In this document: positions 13,986 to 22,227 of the stretch, piece after piece
Position numbering within the stretch: position 1 is the stretch's first letter
Layout of the letters: the number at the start of each line of letters is the position of its first letter
Assembly: GCF_014651075.1 (NCBI RefSeq)
Contig: NZ_BMWE01000022.1
Span: forward strand, 49,309-113,308
DNA: 64,000 nucleotides
Direction: 5' to 3'
DNA from: Streptomyces djakartensis
GTDB lineage: Bacteria > Actinomycetota > Actinomycetes > Streptomycetales > Streptomycetaceae
Made by a program: the position numbers and the translations under genes
Notes under the pieces: model-generated
The model's database searches: none
Told to the model about the DNA's origin: nothing
The model's input: the letters and a program-made list of their open reading frames with translations, nothing else

Positions 13986-16933
13986 GTGAGATCACGGACC
14001 TGGACGCGCTGCGCCGGGCGATGGCGGAGAACTCCGACCAGCCGGAGGGCCCGGCCCGCAACGCGCGCGCCGAGGAACTGCTGGCCGCCGCGGAGCGGCT
14101 GAACATCCCGCTCGCCGTGATCGAGGCGCTCGGGCACCAGCTGAAGGTCTACAACTACAGCTCCGAGAAGGGGAAGATGTTCGTTCCCTTCGCGCGTCTG
14201 CTGCGCATGTGGGACGAACGGCCCGAGGACTTCGACGAGTACGAGACGCACACGTTGCACTGGGTCTTCAAGTGGGTGTCGGCCGGCATGCTCGACCAGC
14301 CGCACGTCCCGCTCGCGTCGATCGAGAAGTGGCTCGGCGAGATGGAGCGCCGCTACCGGCTCGCCGGACACTCCGAACGGGCCGTGCGCAGTGCCGAGCA
14401 CAGTGTGGCCGCGCATGTCGGGGACCTCGGGCGGGCCGAGCGGGCGTACGCCGCGTGGCTGGCCGCCGACGTGGACACCATGACCGACTGCCACGCGTGC
14501 GAACTGCACGGCCAGGGCTGGTGGCAGGCGGAGCAGGGGCGGGACGAGGAGGCGCTTCGGCTGTGGCGGCCGGTGCTGGAGGGCGAGTACACCTGCGCCC
14601 ACGAGCCGCACACGGCCCTGGCGTCCTCCCTGCTGCCGCTGCTGCGGCTGGGCCGCGTGGACGAGGCGCGCGCCCACCACCTGCGGGGCTTCCGGCTCGT
14701 GCGGGCCATGGAGAGCATGCGCGGCGCGTACGCGGAGCACGTGGAGTTCTGTGCGCTGACCGGCAACGAGGCGCGTGGTCTGGAGCTGCTCGCGGAGCGG
14801 CCGGCGTACTTCACGGACGACGGGCACCCGCAGAGCAAGCTGGACTTCATGAGCGTGGTGGCCCTGCTCATGGACCGCCTCACCGGGCTCGGGCTGGGCG
14901 AGAGGCAGGTGCCCGGTCCGGCCGGCCGGGAGTGGACGGCGCGGGAACTCGCCGCGCACACCCGTGCGGAAGCCCTCGCCCTGGCGGCCCGCTTCGACGA
15001 GCGCAACGGCACGGCACACGTCAGCGAGCGGGCACGCGCGCGGATGGCGCGGGAACCGCTGGTCGAGCGGCTGCCGCTGGGCGTGCGGTCGGTCCGGCCG
15101 GCCCCTGCGCCCGCTTCCCCGGTGGTCACAGCCGCGGGCACCGAGCAGCCGGATCTGGCCGCCCTGCTGGTCCGGGCGCGGCGGATGTCGGACACCCTGC
15201 GGCCGGGCGCGGTGGAAGCGTGGGCGGCGGTCGCCGAGGCCGCGGAGGGCGCCGAGCTGGCCCCGCTCGACCGGGCCGAGATCGCCGAGCACCGGGCGAT
15301 GGGCCTCGGTCCGGAGGGCGGCGCGCTCTTCGAGCGGGCCGCGGAGCTGTACGCGGCGGCGGGCGATCCCGGGGAGGCGTTGGCGGCACGCGCGCGTGCG
15401 GCGTACGTACGTGCTCTCGGCGGTGCCGTGGACGACGCGCTGGCGGCCGTGTCCGGCCCGTACGATGAGATCCTGGCCTTGCACGCCGCCGGAGAGACGG
15501 GGATACGCCAGACGGCGTCCGTACTGATGAGCCGGGCGCGGATCCTGATGCGGCGGGCACACGAACCGGAGGCGGAGCGCGCCGGGGCGGAAGCCGCCGT
15601 CCGGGAGGTGCTCGCGCTCGTCGACGGGCGGACCGGGGAGGACGTGCGGCTGGCCGCTCGGGCCGCCGAGGCGCAGGCCATGCTCGGCGAGCTGGCCGGG
15701 CTGGAGGGGGACCTGGAGACGGCCGCGGGGCTGTTCGCGCTTGGCGCGGCGGCGTTCGTCGCCGCGGGGCTGCCCTGGTTCGCCGTGGAGTACGAGGCCC
15801 GGCTGGCCTCCCTCGCCCATCACCTCGGCGACATGGCGGAGGCGGAACGGGCGCTGCGAGCGGCGCTGGAGCACGGTGGGGACCAGTTGGAGGCGCCCGG
15901 GAGGGCCCGGCTGCACCTTCAGCTCGCCGAGGTCGTCGGTGGCCGTGACGAGGTCGTGGAGGCCGCCCGGCATGCCCTGGAGGCCGCGCACTGGGCCGAC
16001 GAGGCGGGTGAGGGGGCGACGCTGGGCGCCTGGGCGCGGCAGCAGCTCGGCGGGTTCCTGTTGCGGCAGGGCCGGTGGGCCGAGGCCGCGGAGGTGCTGG
16101 AGTCGGCGCTGCCCGATCTGACGGCCGAGACGCACGGCGACGGGGCGGTCGTGCAGACGCAGTGGTGGCTCGGCGACTGTCTGAGCGAACTCGGCGAGCA
16201 CCGCGCGGCCGCGGAACGTCGCCTGCAGGCCGCCGAGATCGCCCGGCACTGGCCCGAGCAGCACGACCACGCGACCCTCGCCCACCTGGCCGGGGAGTCC
16301 CTCGGGCAGGCGGGGCTGACCGCAGAGGCGGACCAGGCCTACGCACGCGCGGGCGACCTGTGGCGCGCACTCGGCAACACCCCCGGCCTGGTCCGCTCCC
16401 TGCGCGCCCGCGCCTGGCTGGCGTCGCGCACGGAAGACGGCCTGGCCACGGCGCGTGGCCTGATGGCGGACGCGGTCCGGGAGTGCGAGGCCGCGCGGGA
16501 CGGGGCGGCCGACGAGGAGTCCTGGCAGCGGTTCGTCGCCGAACTGGGCCACACGCACAGGCAGTTCGGCGACCTGCTGGCGTCCGTTCCGGAGAGCGCC
16601 GCGGGGGGATCGTTCCCCGCGGTGGCCGAGGAGCCCGCCGTGTCCGAGGAGGCGCTGTCCCAACTGCTGCGGTCGGCCGAGGTCTTCGCCTTGCTCGGGG
16701 CCGGTGAGCTGCACAGCCGTACCGGGGCCGAACTCACCGCGGGGTGGCTGGAGATCGAGCTGGGCCGCCTCACCGAGGCGACGGCACGCGCGCGTGCGGT
16801 GCTGGCGGCGTACGAAGATTACGACGGCACGAACCCCGACGGCACGAACACCGGCGGCGACGGCGATGCGGTGCGGGCCCGTCGAGCGGAGGCCGAGCAC
16901 ATGCTCCGCGTCGCCGCGGAGGATCCGCGGTGA
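13982..16933 (+). CDS. Large TPR-repeat protein coupled to the HSP90-like gene
   Basis: A 983-residue soluble, Ala/Glu/Arg-rich, all-helical protein. Helix pairs of TPR type run through most of its length. Examples are HGQGWWQAEQGRDEEALRLW near residue 175, ELYAAAGDPGEALAARARAA, LGELAGLEGDLETAAGLFAL, LGDMAEAERALRAALEHG and LGDCLSELGEHRAAAERRLQ. The last 60 residues include another pair (LEIELGRLTEATARARAVL) and a short Asp/Thr/Asn-rich insert. There is no signal peptide and no recognisable enzyme domain. Its ATG overlaps the HSP90 stop, so the two products are made together. The natural inference is a client- or co-chaperone-like partner. It ends 10 bp from the convergent DAK2 gene. Confidence 0.85.
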   Translation: MSEITDLDALRRAMAENSDQPEGPARNARAEELLAAAERLNIPLAVIEALGHQLKVYNYSSEKGKMFVPFARLLRMWDERPEDFDEYETHTLHWVFKWVSAGMLDQPHVPLASIEKWLGEMERRYRLAGHSERAVRSAEHSVAAHVGDLGRAERAYAAWLAADVDTMTDCHACELHGQGWWQAEQGRDEEALRLWRPVLEGEYTCAHEPHTALASSLLPLLRLGRVDEARAHHLRGFRLVRAMESMRGAYAEHVEFCALTGNEARGLELLAERPAYFTDDGHPQSKLDFMSVVALLMDRLTGLGLGERQVPGPAGREWTARELAAHTRAEALALAARFDERNGTAHVSERARARMAREPLVERLPLGVRSVRPAPAPASPVVTAAGTEQPDLAALLVRARRMSDTLRPGAVEAWAAVAEAAEGAELAPLDRAEIAEHRAMGLGPEGGALFERAAELYAAAGDPGEALAARARAAYVRALGGAVDDALAAVSGPYDEILALHAAGETGIRQTASVLMSRARILMRRAHEPEAERAGAEAAVREVLALVDGRTGEDVRLAARAAEAQAMLGELAGLEGDLETAAGLFALGAAAFVAAGLPWFAVEYEARLASLAHHLGDMAEAERALRAALEHGGDQLEAPGRARLHLQLAEVVGGRDEVVEAARHALEAAHWADEAGEGATLGAWARQQLGGFLLRQGRWAEAAEVLESALPDLTAETHGDGAVVQTQWWLGDCLSELGEHRAAAERRLQAAEIARHWPEQHDHATLAHLAGESLGQAGLTAEADQAYARAGDLWRALGNTPGLVRSLRARAWLASRTEDGLATARGLMADAVRECEAARDGAADEESWQRFVAELGHTHRQFGDLLASVPESAAGGSFPAVAEEPAVSEEALSQLLRSAEVFALLGAGELHSRTGAELTAGWLEIELGRLTEATARARAVLAAYEDYDGTNPDGTNTGGDGDAVRARRAEAEHMLRVAAEDPR

Positions 16934-16943
16934 ACGTCCCGCC

Positions 16944-18941
16944 CTACTCCACGCCGATGAGCAGCAGGGCCCCCTGCCGTCCGCCCCGGTACACCACCGT
17001 GTCGACGGCGAGATACCCCTCGCGGACCCGGCTCTGCAGGTGCTCGGCGACGGTTTCGGGCGCTTCGTCGCCGAGTACCAGGGTGACCATCTCGCCCCCG
17101 GCCGCGAGCATGCGGTCCAGGACGGTCTCGGCGGTGGCGGTGACGTCCGAGCCGATCACGGCCACGTCGCCGTCGATCAGACCCAGGACGTCGCCGGCCT
17201 GGCAGATGCCGGCCATCGTCCAGGACTGGCGTTCGGCGACGGTGACCTCGGCGTAGCGGGTCGCGCCGGCCGCCGAGGTCATCGACACGACGTCCTCGTC
17301 GAACCGGCGCTCCGGCTCGTGCACCGCCAGGGCCGCGATGCCCTGCACGGCCGAGCGCGTCGGGATGAGGGCGACGCGGATGCCCTCCGTGCGGGCCTGC
17401 TCGGCGGCCGCGGCCGCGGTGTGGCGCAGCTCATCGTCGTTGGGCAGCAGCACGACCTCCCGCGCGTGGGCCCGCCGTACGGCCTGCACGAGCTCCCCGC
17501 TCGCGGGCGGCTCCCCGGGACGTGCGAGCACGGTGGTCGCGCCGGCCTCGTCGTACAGTCCGGCCAGGCCTTCGCCGGGTACGACGGCCACCACGGCACG
17601 CTGGGCGCGCTCGCGGGGTGGCCGCTCGGCGCCGGTGGTGTGCACGTCGCCGGCGCCGAAGTGCGTGATGCGGATCCGGTGGGGCCGCCCGGCCTCGATG
17701 CCGGCCTCGACGGCGGCGCCCGCGTCGTCGACATGGACGTGGACGTTCCACAGCCCGTCGCCACCGACCACGACGAGGGAGTCACCGAGGCCGTCGAGCC
17801 GCTCCCGCAGCCGGTCCACGGCCTCGTCCCCGGCCTCCAGGAGGTAGGTCACCTCGAAAGCGGGTCCGCCCTGGCCGGGGGCGGCGGAGCTGTCGGCGCA
17901 CCCGCCTCCCGGGCGTCCGGGGGCCGGGGCGCAGCCCTCGGCGGGCTCCACGCGTGCGTGCGTGTCCTCGGCCGGTCCGGCCGGTCCGTCCGACGCCGGC
18001 CCGTCCGCCTGGCCGGGCACCGTGCGCGGGTGCTGGTCCTCGAACGGCCCGGTGTGCGTCCGTGGGGCCGGCCCGCCAGCGTGCCCCGAAGCGTCGGGCG
18101 TGCGCACCGCCACCGCGGCCTCGGGGGCGACGCGGTCGTGCGCCGCCGCCGGCCCCTGCGATGAAGCCGATGAAACCGATGCAGCCGATGAAGCGCCGGG
18201 CCCCGGCGCCCCCGCCGTGCTCGCCGCGGCCGCCGCCCCCGCGCCCGCACGGGTCCCGCTCGCCGCGACGGCGATCCTCCGCGGCCTCTCCCCCGTGAAC
18301 GTCTCCACCAGCGCCGCGAGCACCGCCACCAGGCCTCGCCCCCCGGCGTCGACCACCCCGGCGCGTTCCAGGACGGGCAGCTGGCCCGGCGTCGCGGCGA
18401 GGGCCTCCCGCGCACCCTCGTAGGCCGCCCTGGCCACCGTCCCGCAGTCGCCCTCGGCACCGGCGGCGGCGTCGGCGGCGGCCGAGGCGACGGTGAGGAC
18501 GGTGCCCTCGACGGGGTGGGCCACGGCATGGCGGGCGGAGTCGGCCGCGTGCCGCAGGGCGAGCCGCAGCACCTGGCCGTCGGCCGGCGTGGTCTCCTCG
18601 CCGGCCAGCACCTGGGCCATGCCGCGCAGCAACTGGGCGAGGATCGTCCCGGAGTTTCCACGGGCTCCGATGAGCGCCCCGTGCGCCATCGCCCGGGCGG
18701 CGTCGGCGAGCGTCGGTCCCCCGTGGCCGGAGCCGGCCGCGTGTCCCGCGAACACCGCCTCGACCGCCCCGACGGCGGACTCCACGGTCAGATACAGATT
18801 CGTGCCGGTGTCGCCGTCCGCCACGGGATAGACGTTGATCGCGTCGATTTCCTCACGCGCCCGCCCCAGTGTCCCGAGAGCGAGACCACACCACGTGCGC
18901 ACCGCGAGAGCATCGAAGAACCTCTGCGGCACCTGCGCCAC
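16944..18941 (-). CDS. DAK2/FakA-like (YloV family) kinase-type protein
   Basis: A 665-residue protein. The N-terminal DAK2 (DhaL) domain (about 1-200) shows INVYPVADGDTGTNLY and the nucleotide loop GARGNSGTILAQLLRG. An Ala/Gly/Ser-rich linker follows (about 245-365). The FakA-type middle and C-terminal domains include FEVTYLLEAGDEAVDRLRER, LWNVHVHVDDAGAAVEAG and TEGIRVALIPTRSAVQGIAAL. Firmicute relatives are the ATP-binding subunit of fatty acid kinase; no FakB (DegV) partner is seen here, so substrate is uncertain. The GTG start (VAQVPQRFFDALAV) has GGAGG 4 nt upstream. It is divergent from rpmB. Confidence 0.88.
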   Translation of the reverse strand: MAQVPQRFFDALAVRTWCGLALGTLGRAREEIDAINVYPVADGDTGTNLYLTVESAVGAVEAVFAGHAAGSGHGGPTLADAARAMAHGALIGARGNSGTILAQLLRGMAQVLAGEETTPADGQVLRLALRHAADSARHAVAHPVEGTVLTVASAAADAAAGAEGDCGTVARAAYEGAREALAATPGQLPVLERAGVVDAGGRGLVAVLAALVETFTGERPRRIAVAASGTRAGAGAAAAASTAGAPGPGASSAASVSSASSQGPAAAHDRVAPEAAVAVRTPDASGHAGGPAPRTHTGPFEDQHPRTVPGQADGPASDGPAGPAEDTHARVEPAEGCAPAPGRPGGGCADSSAAPGQGGPAFEVTYLLEAGDEAVDRLRERLDGLGDSLVVVGGDGLWNVHVHVDDAGAAVEAGIEAGRPHRIRITHFGAGDVHTTGAERPPRERAQRAVVAVVPGEGLAGLYDEAGATTVLARPGEPPASGELVQAVRRAHAREVVLLPNDDELRHTAAAAAEQARTEGIRVALIPTRSAVQGIAALAVHEPERRFDEDVVSMTSAAGATRYAEVTVAERQSWTMAGICQAGDVLGLIDGDVAVIGSDVTATAETVLDRMLAAGGEMVTLVLGDEAPETVAEHLQSRVREGYLAVDTVVYRGGRQGALLLIGVE

Positions 18942-19147
18942 TGCGCCTCCCTGAGCTGCTGGACGTGGCAGGCAGCGTAGACCCCCGGGACGGTCTCCAC
19001 CGGTAGCGGGCCGTGAGGGGACCCGGGCCGACCATGGTAGTTTCGTTGCACTGGGGCAGTCGTTGTATGATGCTCCGGTTGCCCGATCCCGATCGGGCCA
19101 TTCCCCTGGCAGCGCCACTCAGATCATCGAATCCATCGAACTGATCC

Positions 19148-19169
19148 TGATCCCGGCATGCCGGGATCA
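19148..19169. promoter_or_regulatory. 22-bp perfect palindrome in the rpmB leader
   Basis: TGATCCCGGCA followed directly by TGCCGGGATCA, ending 34 nt before the rpmB start. A -10-like TATGAT is at 19066-19071, which would place the palindrome in the 5' UTR. It could be a hairpin in the mRNA or a dimeric operator. There is no U-tract, so it is not a classical terminator. Confidence 0.55.
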
Positions 19170-19203
19170 ACCGTAAGTGCATCTGAAGTCTTTGGAGTGA
19201 CCC

Positions 19204-19389
19204 GTGGCTGCCAACTGCGACGTCTGCGGCAAGGGGCCGGGCTTCGGCAACAACATCTCGCACTCGCACCGCCGTACGTCCCGTCGCTGGAACCCGAACA
19301 TCCAGCGTGTGCGTACCGTGGTGGGCGGGACGCCGAAGCGCGTGAACGCTTGCACCTCGTGCATCAAGGCCGGCAAGGTCTCGCGCTGA
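19204..19389 (+). CDS. rpmB: 50S ribosomal protein bL28
   Basis: A 61-residue ribosomal protein (AANCDVCGKGPGFGNNISHS). Both CxxC pairs (CDVC, CTSC) are present, marking the zinc-containing paralogue rather than the zinc-free version used under zinc limitation. The GTG start has TGGAG at suitable spacing. The leader carries the palindrome described separately, and a terminator shared with convergent thiD follows. Confidence 0.97.
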   Translation: MAANCDVCGKGPGFGNNISHSHRRTSRRWNPNIQRVRTVVGGTPKRVNACTSCIKAGKVSR

Positions 19390-19425
19390 CGCTCAGCTAG
19401 CGCGCGCCACTGCTGGTTCGCTGCG

Positions 19426-19454
19426 GAGCCGGTCCACCTCTGGTGGGCCGGCTC
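19426..19454. terminator. Terminator between rpmB and thiD
   Basis: 13-bp stem (GAGCCGGTCCACC / GGTGGGCCGGCTC, one T-G wobble), loop TCT, then TTT on the plus strand. It sits between convergent genes and probably acts mainly for rpmB. Confidence 0.75.
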
Positions 19455-19478
19455 TTTGCCGTGCCCACCGCTTCGGGT

Positions 19479-20270
19479 TCACGAACCGACCCGGAACCGC
19501 CAGCCGTGATCCACCGGCCCGATCCCCCCGCCGAGCGCGAACCCTGCCGCGACGGCCCCGGTGACGTACTCCTTCGCCGCCGCCACCGCCTCCGGCACCG
19601 ACTGCCCCTTCGCGAGCTGTGCGGCGATCGCGGAGGCAAGGGTGCAGCCGGTGCCGTGCGTGTGCCGGTTGTCGTGGCGGGGCGCCCGCAGCCAGTGCTC
19701 CTCGGAGCCGTCGGTGAGCAGATCCACGGCGTCCCCGGGCAGGTGGCCGCCCTTGATCAGCGCCCACCGCGGCCCGTAACCGAGCACGGCCGCCGCGGCC
19801 CGCCGCAAGTCCTTCTCCGACTCGACCCGCACCCCGGTCAGCTGGGCCACCTCGTCGAGGTTCGGGGTGGCGACCGTCGCCACCGGCAGCAGCTTCGTAC
19901 GGACGCAGTCCAGCGCGGAGGCGGCGAGCAGGGAGTCGCCGTGCTTGGAGACGCCCACCGGGTCGACGACCGCTGGAGCGTCCGTCCCCGCGATCAACTC
20001 GGCCACCGTCTCCACGAGTTCGGCCGTGGCGAGCATCCCGGTCTTGACCGCCTGGACGCCGATGTCGTCGACGACACTGCGGTACTGGGCCCGCACCGCC
20101 TGAACCGGCAGCTCCCAAGCTCCCTGCACGCCCAGGGAGTTCTGCGCGGTCACGGCCGTGAGGACGCTCATGCCGTGCACGCCGAGCGCGAGCATCGTCT
20201 TCAGATCGGCCTGGATCCCGGCGCCGCCGCCGGAGTCCGAGCCGGCCACCGTGAGGACGTTGGGAATCAT
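19479..20270 (-). CDS. thiD: Hydroxymethylpyrimidine/phosphomethylpyrimidine kinase ThiD
   Basis: Phosphorylates HMP and HMP-P in thiamine synthesis. The 263-residue ribokinase-fold protein begins MIPNVLTVAGSDSGGGAGIQ and contains QADLKTMLALGVHG. The anion-hole/catalytic motif HTHGTGCTLASAIAA is near the C-terminus. Its ATG overlaps the thiL stop as ATGA, giving a thiL-thiD unit. Confidence 0.95.
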   Translation of the reverse strand: MIPNVLTVAGSDSGGGAGIQADLKTMLALGVHGMSVLTAVTAQNSLGVQGAWELPVQAVRAQYRSVVDDIGVQAVKTGMLATAELVETVAELIAGTDAPAVVDPVGVSKHGDSLLAASALDCVRTKLLPVATVATPNLDEVAQLTGVRVESEKDLRRAAAAVLGYGPRWALIKGGHLPGDAVDLLTDGSEEHWLRAPRHDNRHTHGTGCTLASAIAAQLAKGQSVPEAVAAAKEYVTGAVAAGFALGGGIGPVDHGWRFRVGS

Positions 20271-21232
20271 GGCTCCATGTCTCCGAAGTGGTCCCAGCCG
20301 CCCTTCCTGGTCCACGGCGCCCCGTCGACGGTCACCTGGGGCAGCGCCGAGGGGTTGAGGACCTCGCCGATGACCTTCCAGCGGGCGGGCAGCTTCACGT
20401 CCGGCGGGAAGGTCGCGACGATCGCGTGGTCCTCTCCCCCGGTCAGTACCCACTGCATCGGGTCGACGCCCACGGCCTGCCCGATGTCGTTCATCTGGGT
20501 CGGGATGTCGATCGCCCCGGAACGGACGTCGATCCGCACCTTGCTGGCCTCGGCGATGTGCCCCAGGTCGGCGATCAGCCCGTCGCTCACGTCGCACATC
20601 GCGGTCGCCCCGAGCCCGGCCGCGGCCGGGCCCGCGTGATACGGCGGCTCGGGCCTCCGGTGGGCCTCCACGAAGGCCCGCGGCGAACGGAAGCCGCGGG
20701 ACAGCACCGCGTACCCGGCCGCCGACCAGCCCAGCCAGCCGGTCACCGCGACGAGGTCGCCGGGCCGGGCGCCCGCCCGCGTCACCGGCTCCTGGCCCCG
20801 CAGGTCGCCGAGCGCGGTGATCGACACCATGATGGAGTCGCCGCGTACGACGTCACCGCCGACCACGGCGGCGCCCGCCACCTGGCACTCGTCGCGCAGT
20901 CCGTCCATCAGCTCGCTCGGCCACGTCACCGGCAACTCGGCCGGGACGACCAGACCGAGCAGCAGCGCGGTCGGTACGGCCCCCATGGCGGCGATGTCCG
21001 CGAGGTTCTGCGCGGCGGCCTTGCGGCCCACGTCGTAGGCCGTCGACCAGTCCCGCCGGAAGTGCCGGCCCTCCACCAGGATGTCCGTACTGGCCACGAC
21101 CCTGCGGTCGGGCGCGGCCACCACGGCGGCGTCGTCGCCGGGGCCCACCCGGACCGCCGGGGTGGTGGTCAGACGGGAGGTGAGCTCCCTGATGAGCCCG
21201 AACTCACCGAGCTCACCAACAGTGCCCTTCAT
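20267..21232 (-). CDS. thiL: Thiamine-monophosphate kinase ThiL
   Basis: Final step to thiamine pyrophosphate. The 321 residues show the AIRS/PurM-like fold marks GPGDDAAVV, STDILVEGRHFRRDW and the metal-binding block AAQNLADIAAMGA. Also present are GDVVRGDS, CDVSDGLIADLGHIA and TGGEDHA. The start MKGTVGELGEFGLI has GAAAGGG upstream; a longer ORF to 21409 lacks family similarity. It is divergent from the Lrp-type gene. Confidence 0.96.
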   Translation of the reverse strand: MKGTVGELGEFGLIRELTSRLTTTPAVRVGPGDDAAVVAAPDRRVVASTDILVEGRHFRRDWSTAYDVGRKAAAQNLADIAAMGAVPTALLLGLVVPAELPVTWPSELMDGLRDECQVAGAAVVGGDVVRGDSIMVSITALGDLRGQEPVTRAGARPGDLVAVTGWLGWSAAGYAVLSRGFRSPRAFVEAHRRPEPPYHAGPAAAGLGATAMCDVSDGLIADLGHIAEASKVRIDVRSGAIDIPTQMNDIGQAVGVDPMQWVLTGGEDHAIVATFPPDVKLPARWKVIGEVLNPSALPQVTVDGAPWTRKGGWDHFGDMEP

Positions 21233-21438
21233 TGCCCTTTCTCCCCTTCTGTCCCTGTCCGTGCCCGGTCGCGAGGCCTCTCGGTCCTCGTTACGGTCGA
21301 AGTGACCGTCAAGTTCTGCCGGACCTGCACCCCGGCGCGCAAGACCCGGCTCCCGCAGGTCTCCCCGCGGCGGCCGACGACGCGATACCGTGGCGTTCCT
21401 TTTCCCCACATGATCCTCGTGGCCGCCCTGGAGGTTCC

Positions 21439-21672
21439 GTGGTACAGGCGTACATCCTGATCCAGACGGAGGTCGGCAAGGCGTCGACCGTCGCCGAGAC
21501 GATCAGCAAGATCCCTGGGGTCATTCAGGCCGAGGACGTCACAGGACCGTACGACGTGATCGTCCGGGCGCAGGCCGACACCGTCGACGACCTCGGTCGC
21601 ATGGTGGTCGCCAAGGTCCAGCAGGTGGACGGCATCACCCGCACCCTGACCTGCCCGGTCGTCCATCTCTAG
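21439..21672 (+). CDS. Single-domain Lrp/AsnC ligand-binding (RAM) protein
   Basis: A 77-residue protein made only of the RAM effector/oligomerisation domain of Lrp regulators (VQAYILIQTEVGKASTVAE, GPYDVIVRAQ, GITRTLTCPVV). The helix-turn-helix domain is absent, so it cannot bind DNA alone. Such stand-alone RAM proteins form decamers that may sense amino acids or modulate full-length Lrp proteins. The GTG start is fixed by GGAGG 4 nt upstream. It sits 14 bp before the lipoprotein gene. Confidence 0.9.
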   Translation: MVQAYILIQTEVGKASTVAETISKIPGVIQAEDVTGPYDVIVRAQADTVDDLGRMVVAKVQQVDGITRTLTCPVVHL

Positions 21673-21686
21673 CCCCCGTCTACCCT

Positions 21687-22211
21687 GTGCCGGTGAACTC
21701 TTTCCGTCACCGGCACCGCTCTGTCTTCCGTGCAGTCCTCCGCCTGCCCGCTGTCGCGCTGTTGATCACAGTCGCGGGCTGCTCCGCGGCAGACGGCAGT
21801 GCCTCGGCGACGGTTCCCAGCCCGGACGCGAAGGTCACGGAACTGTGCCGGAGCCTGGACAAGGTACTGCCCGCGAAGGTGGACGGTGAGCGCCGTGCGG
21901 ATCCCGAGCCCGAGTCGGCGCTGACGGCGGGCTGGGGCAGCCCGGCGATCATACTGCGCTGCGGTGTGCCGCAGCCGCCGAAGATGGTCGATCCGAAGGT
22001 GGCGGACGGGCATGACCCGGACGCGGTCGCCGGGGGCGTGAACGGGGTGGACTGGCTGATGGAGAAGCAGGCGGACGGGGCGTACCGGTTCACCACGGCC
22101 AACCGTGAGGCGTATGTGGAGGTCGGGGTGCCGCAGGGCGTGGACAGCTCCGGGGTGCTGATCGATCTGGCCGCCGCCGTGAAGAAGGCGATCCCCGAAG
22201 GGATCGCCTGA
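21687..22211 (+). CDS. DUF3515 lipoprotein
   Basis: A 174-residue secreted lipoprotein. Basic N-terminus, hydrophobic stretch AVLRLPAVALLITVAGC with the lipobox Cys near residue 32, then a compact domain with two further cysteines (TELCRSLDKVLPAK, IILRCGVPQPP) and WLMEKQADGAYRFTTANREAYVEVGVP. This matches the actinobacterial DUF3515 family, function unknown. The GTG at 21687 is used; another GTG two codons later is possible. It ends 16 bp from convergent ddlA. Confidence 0.85.
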   Translation: MPVNSFRHRHRSVFRAVLRLPAVALLITVAGCSAADGSASATVPSPDAKVTELCRSLDKVLPAKVDGERRADPEPESALTAGWGSPAIILRCGVPQPPKMVDPKVADGHDPDAVAGGVNGVDWLMEKQADGAYRFTTANREAYVEVGVPQGVDSSGVLIDLAAAVKKAIPEGIA

Positions 22212-22227
22212 TGACCGGGGGCCGCTG

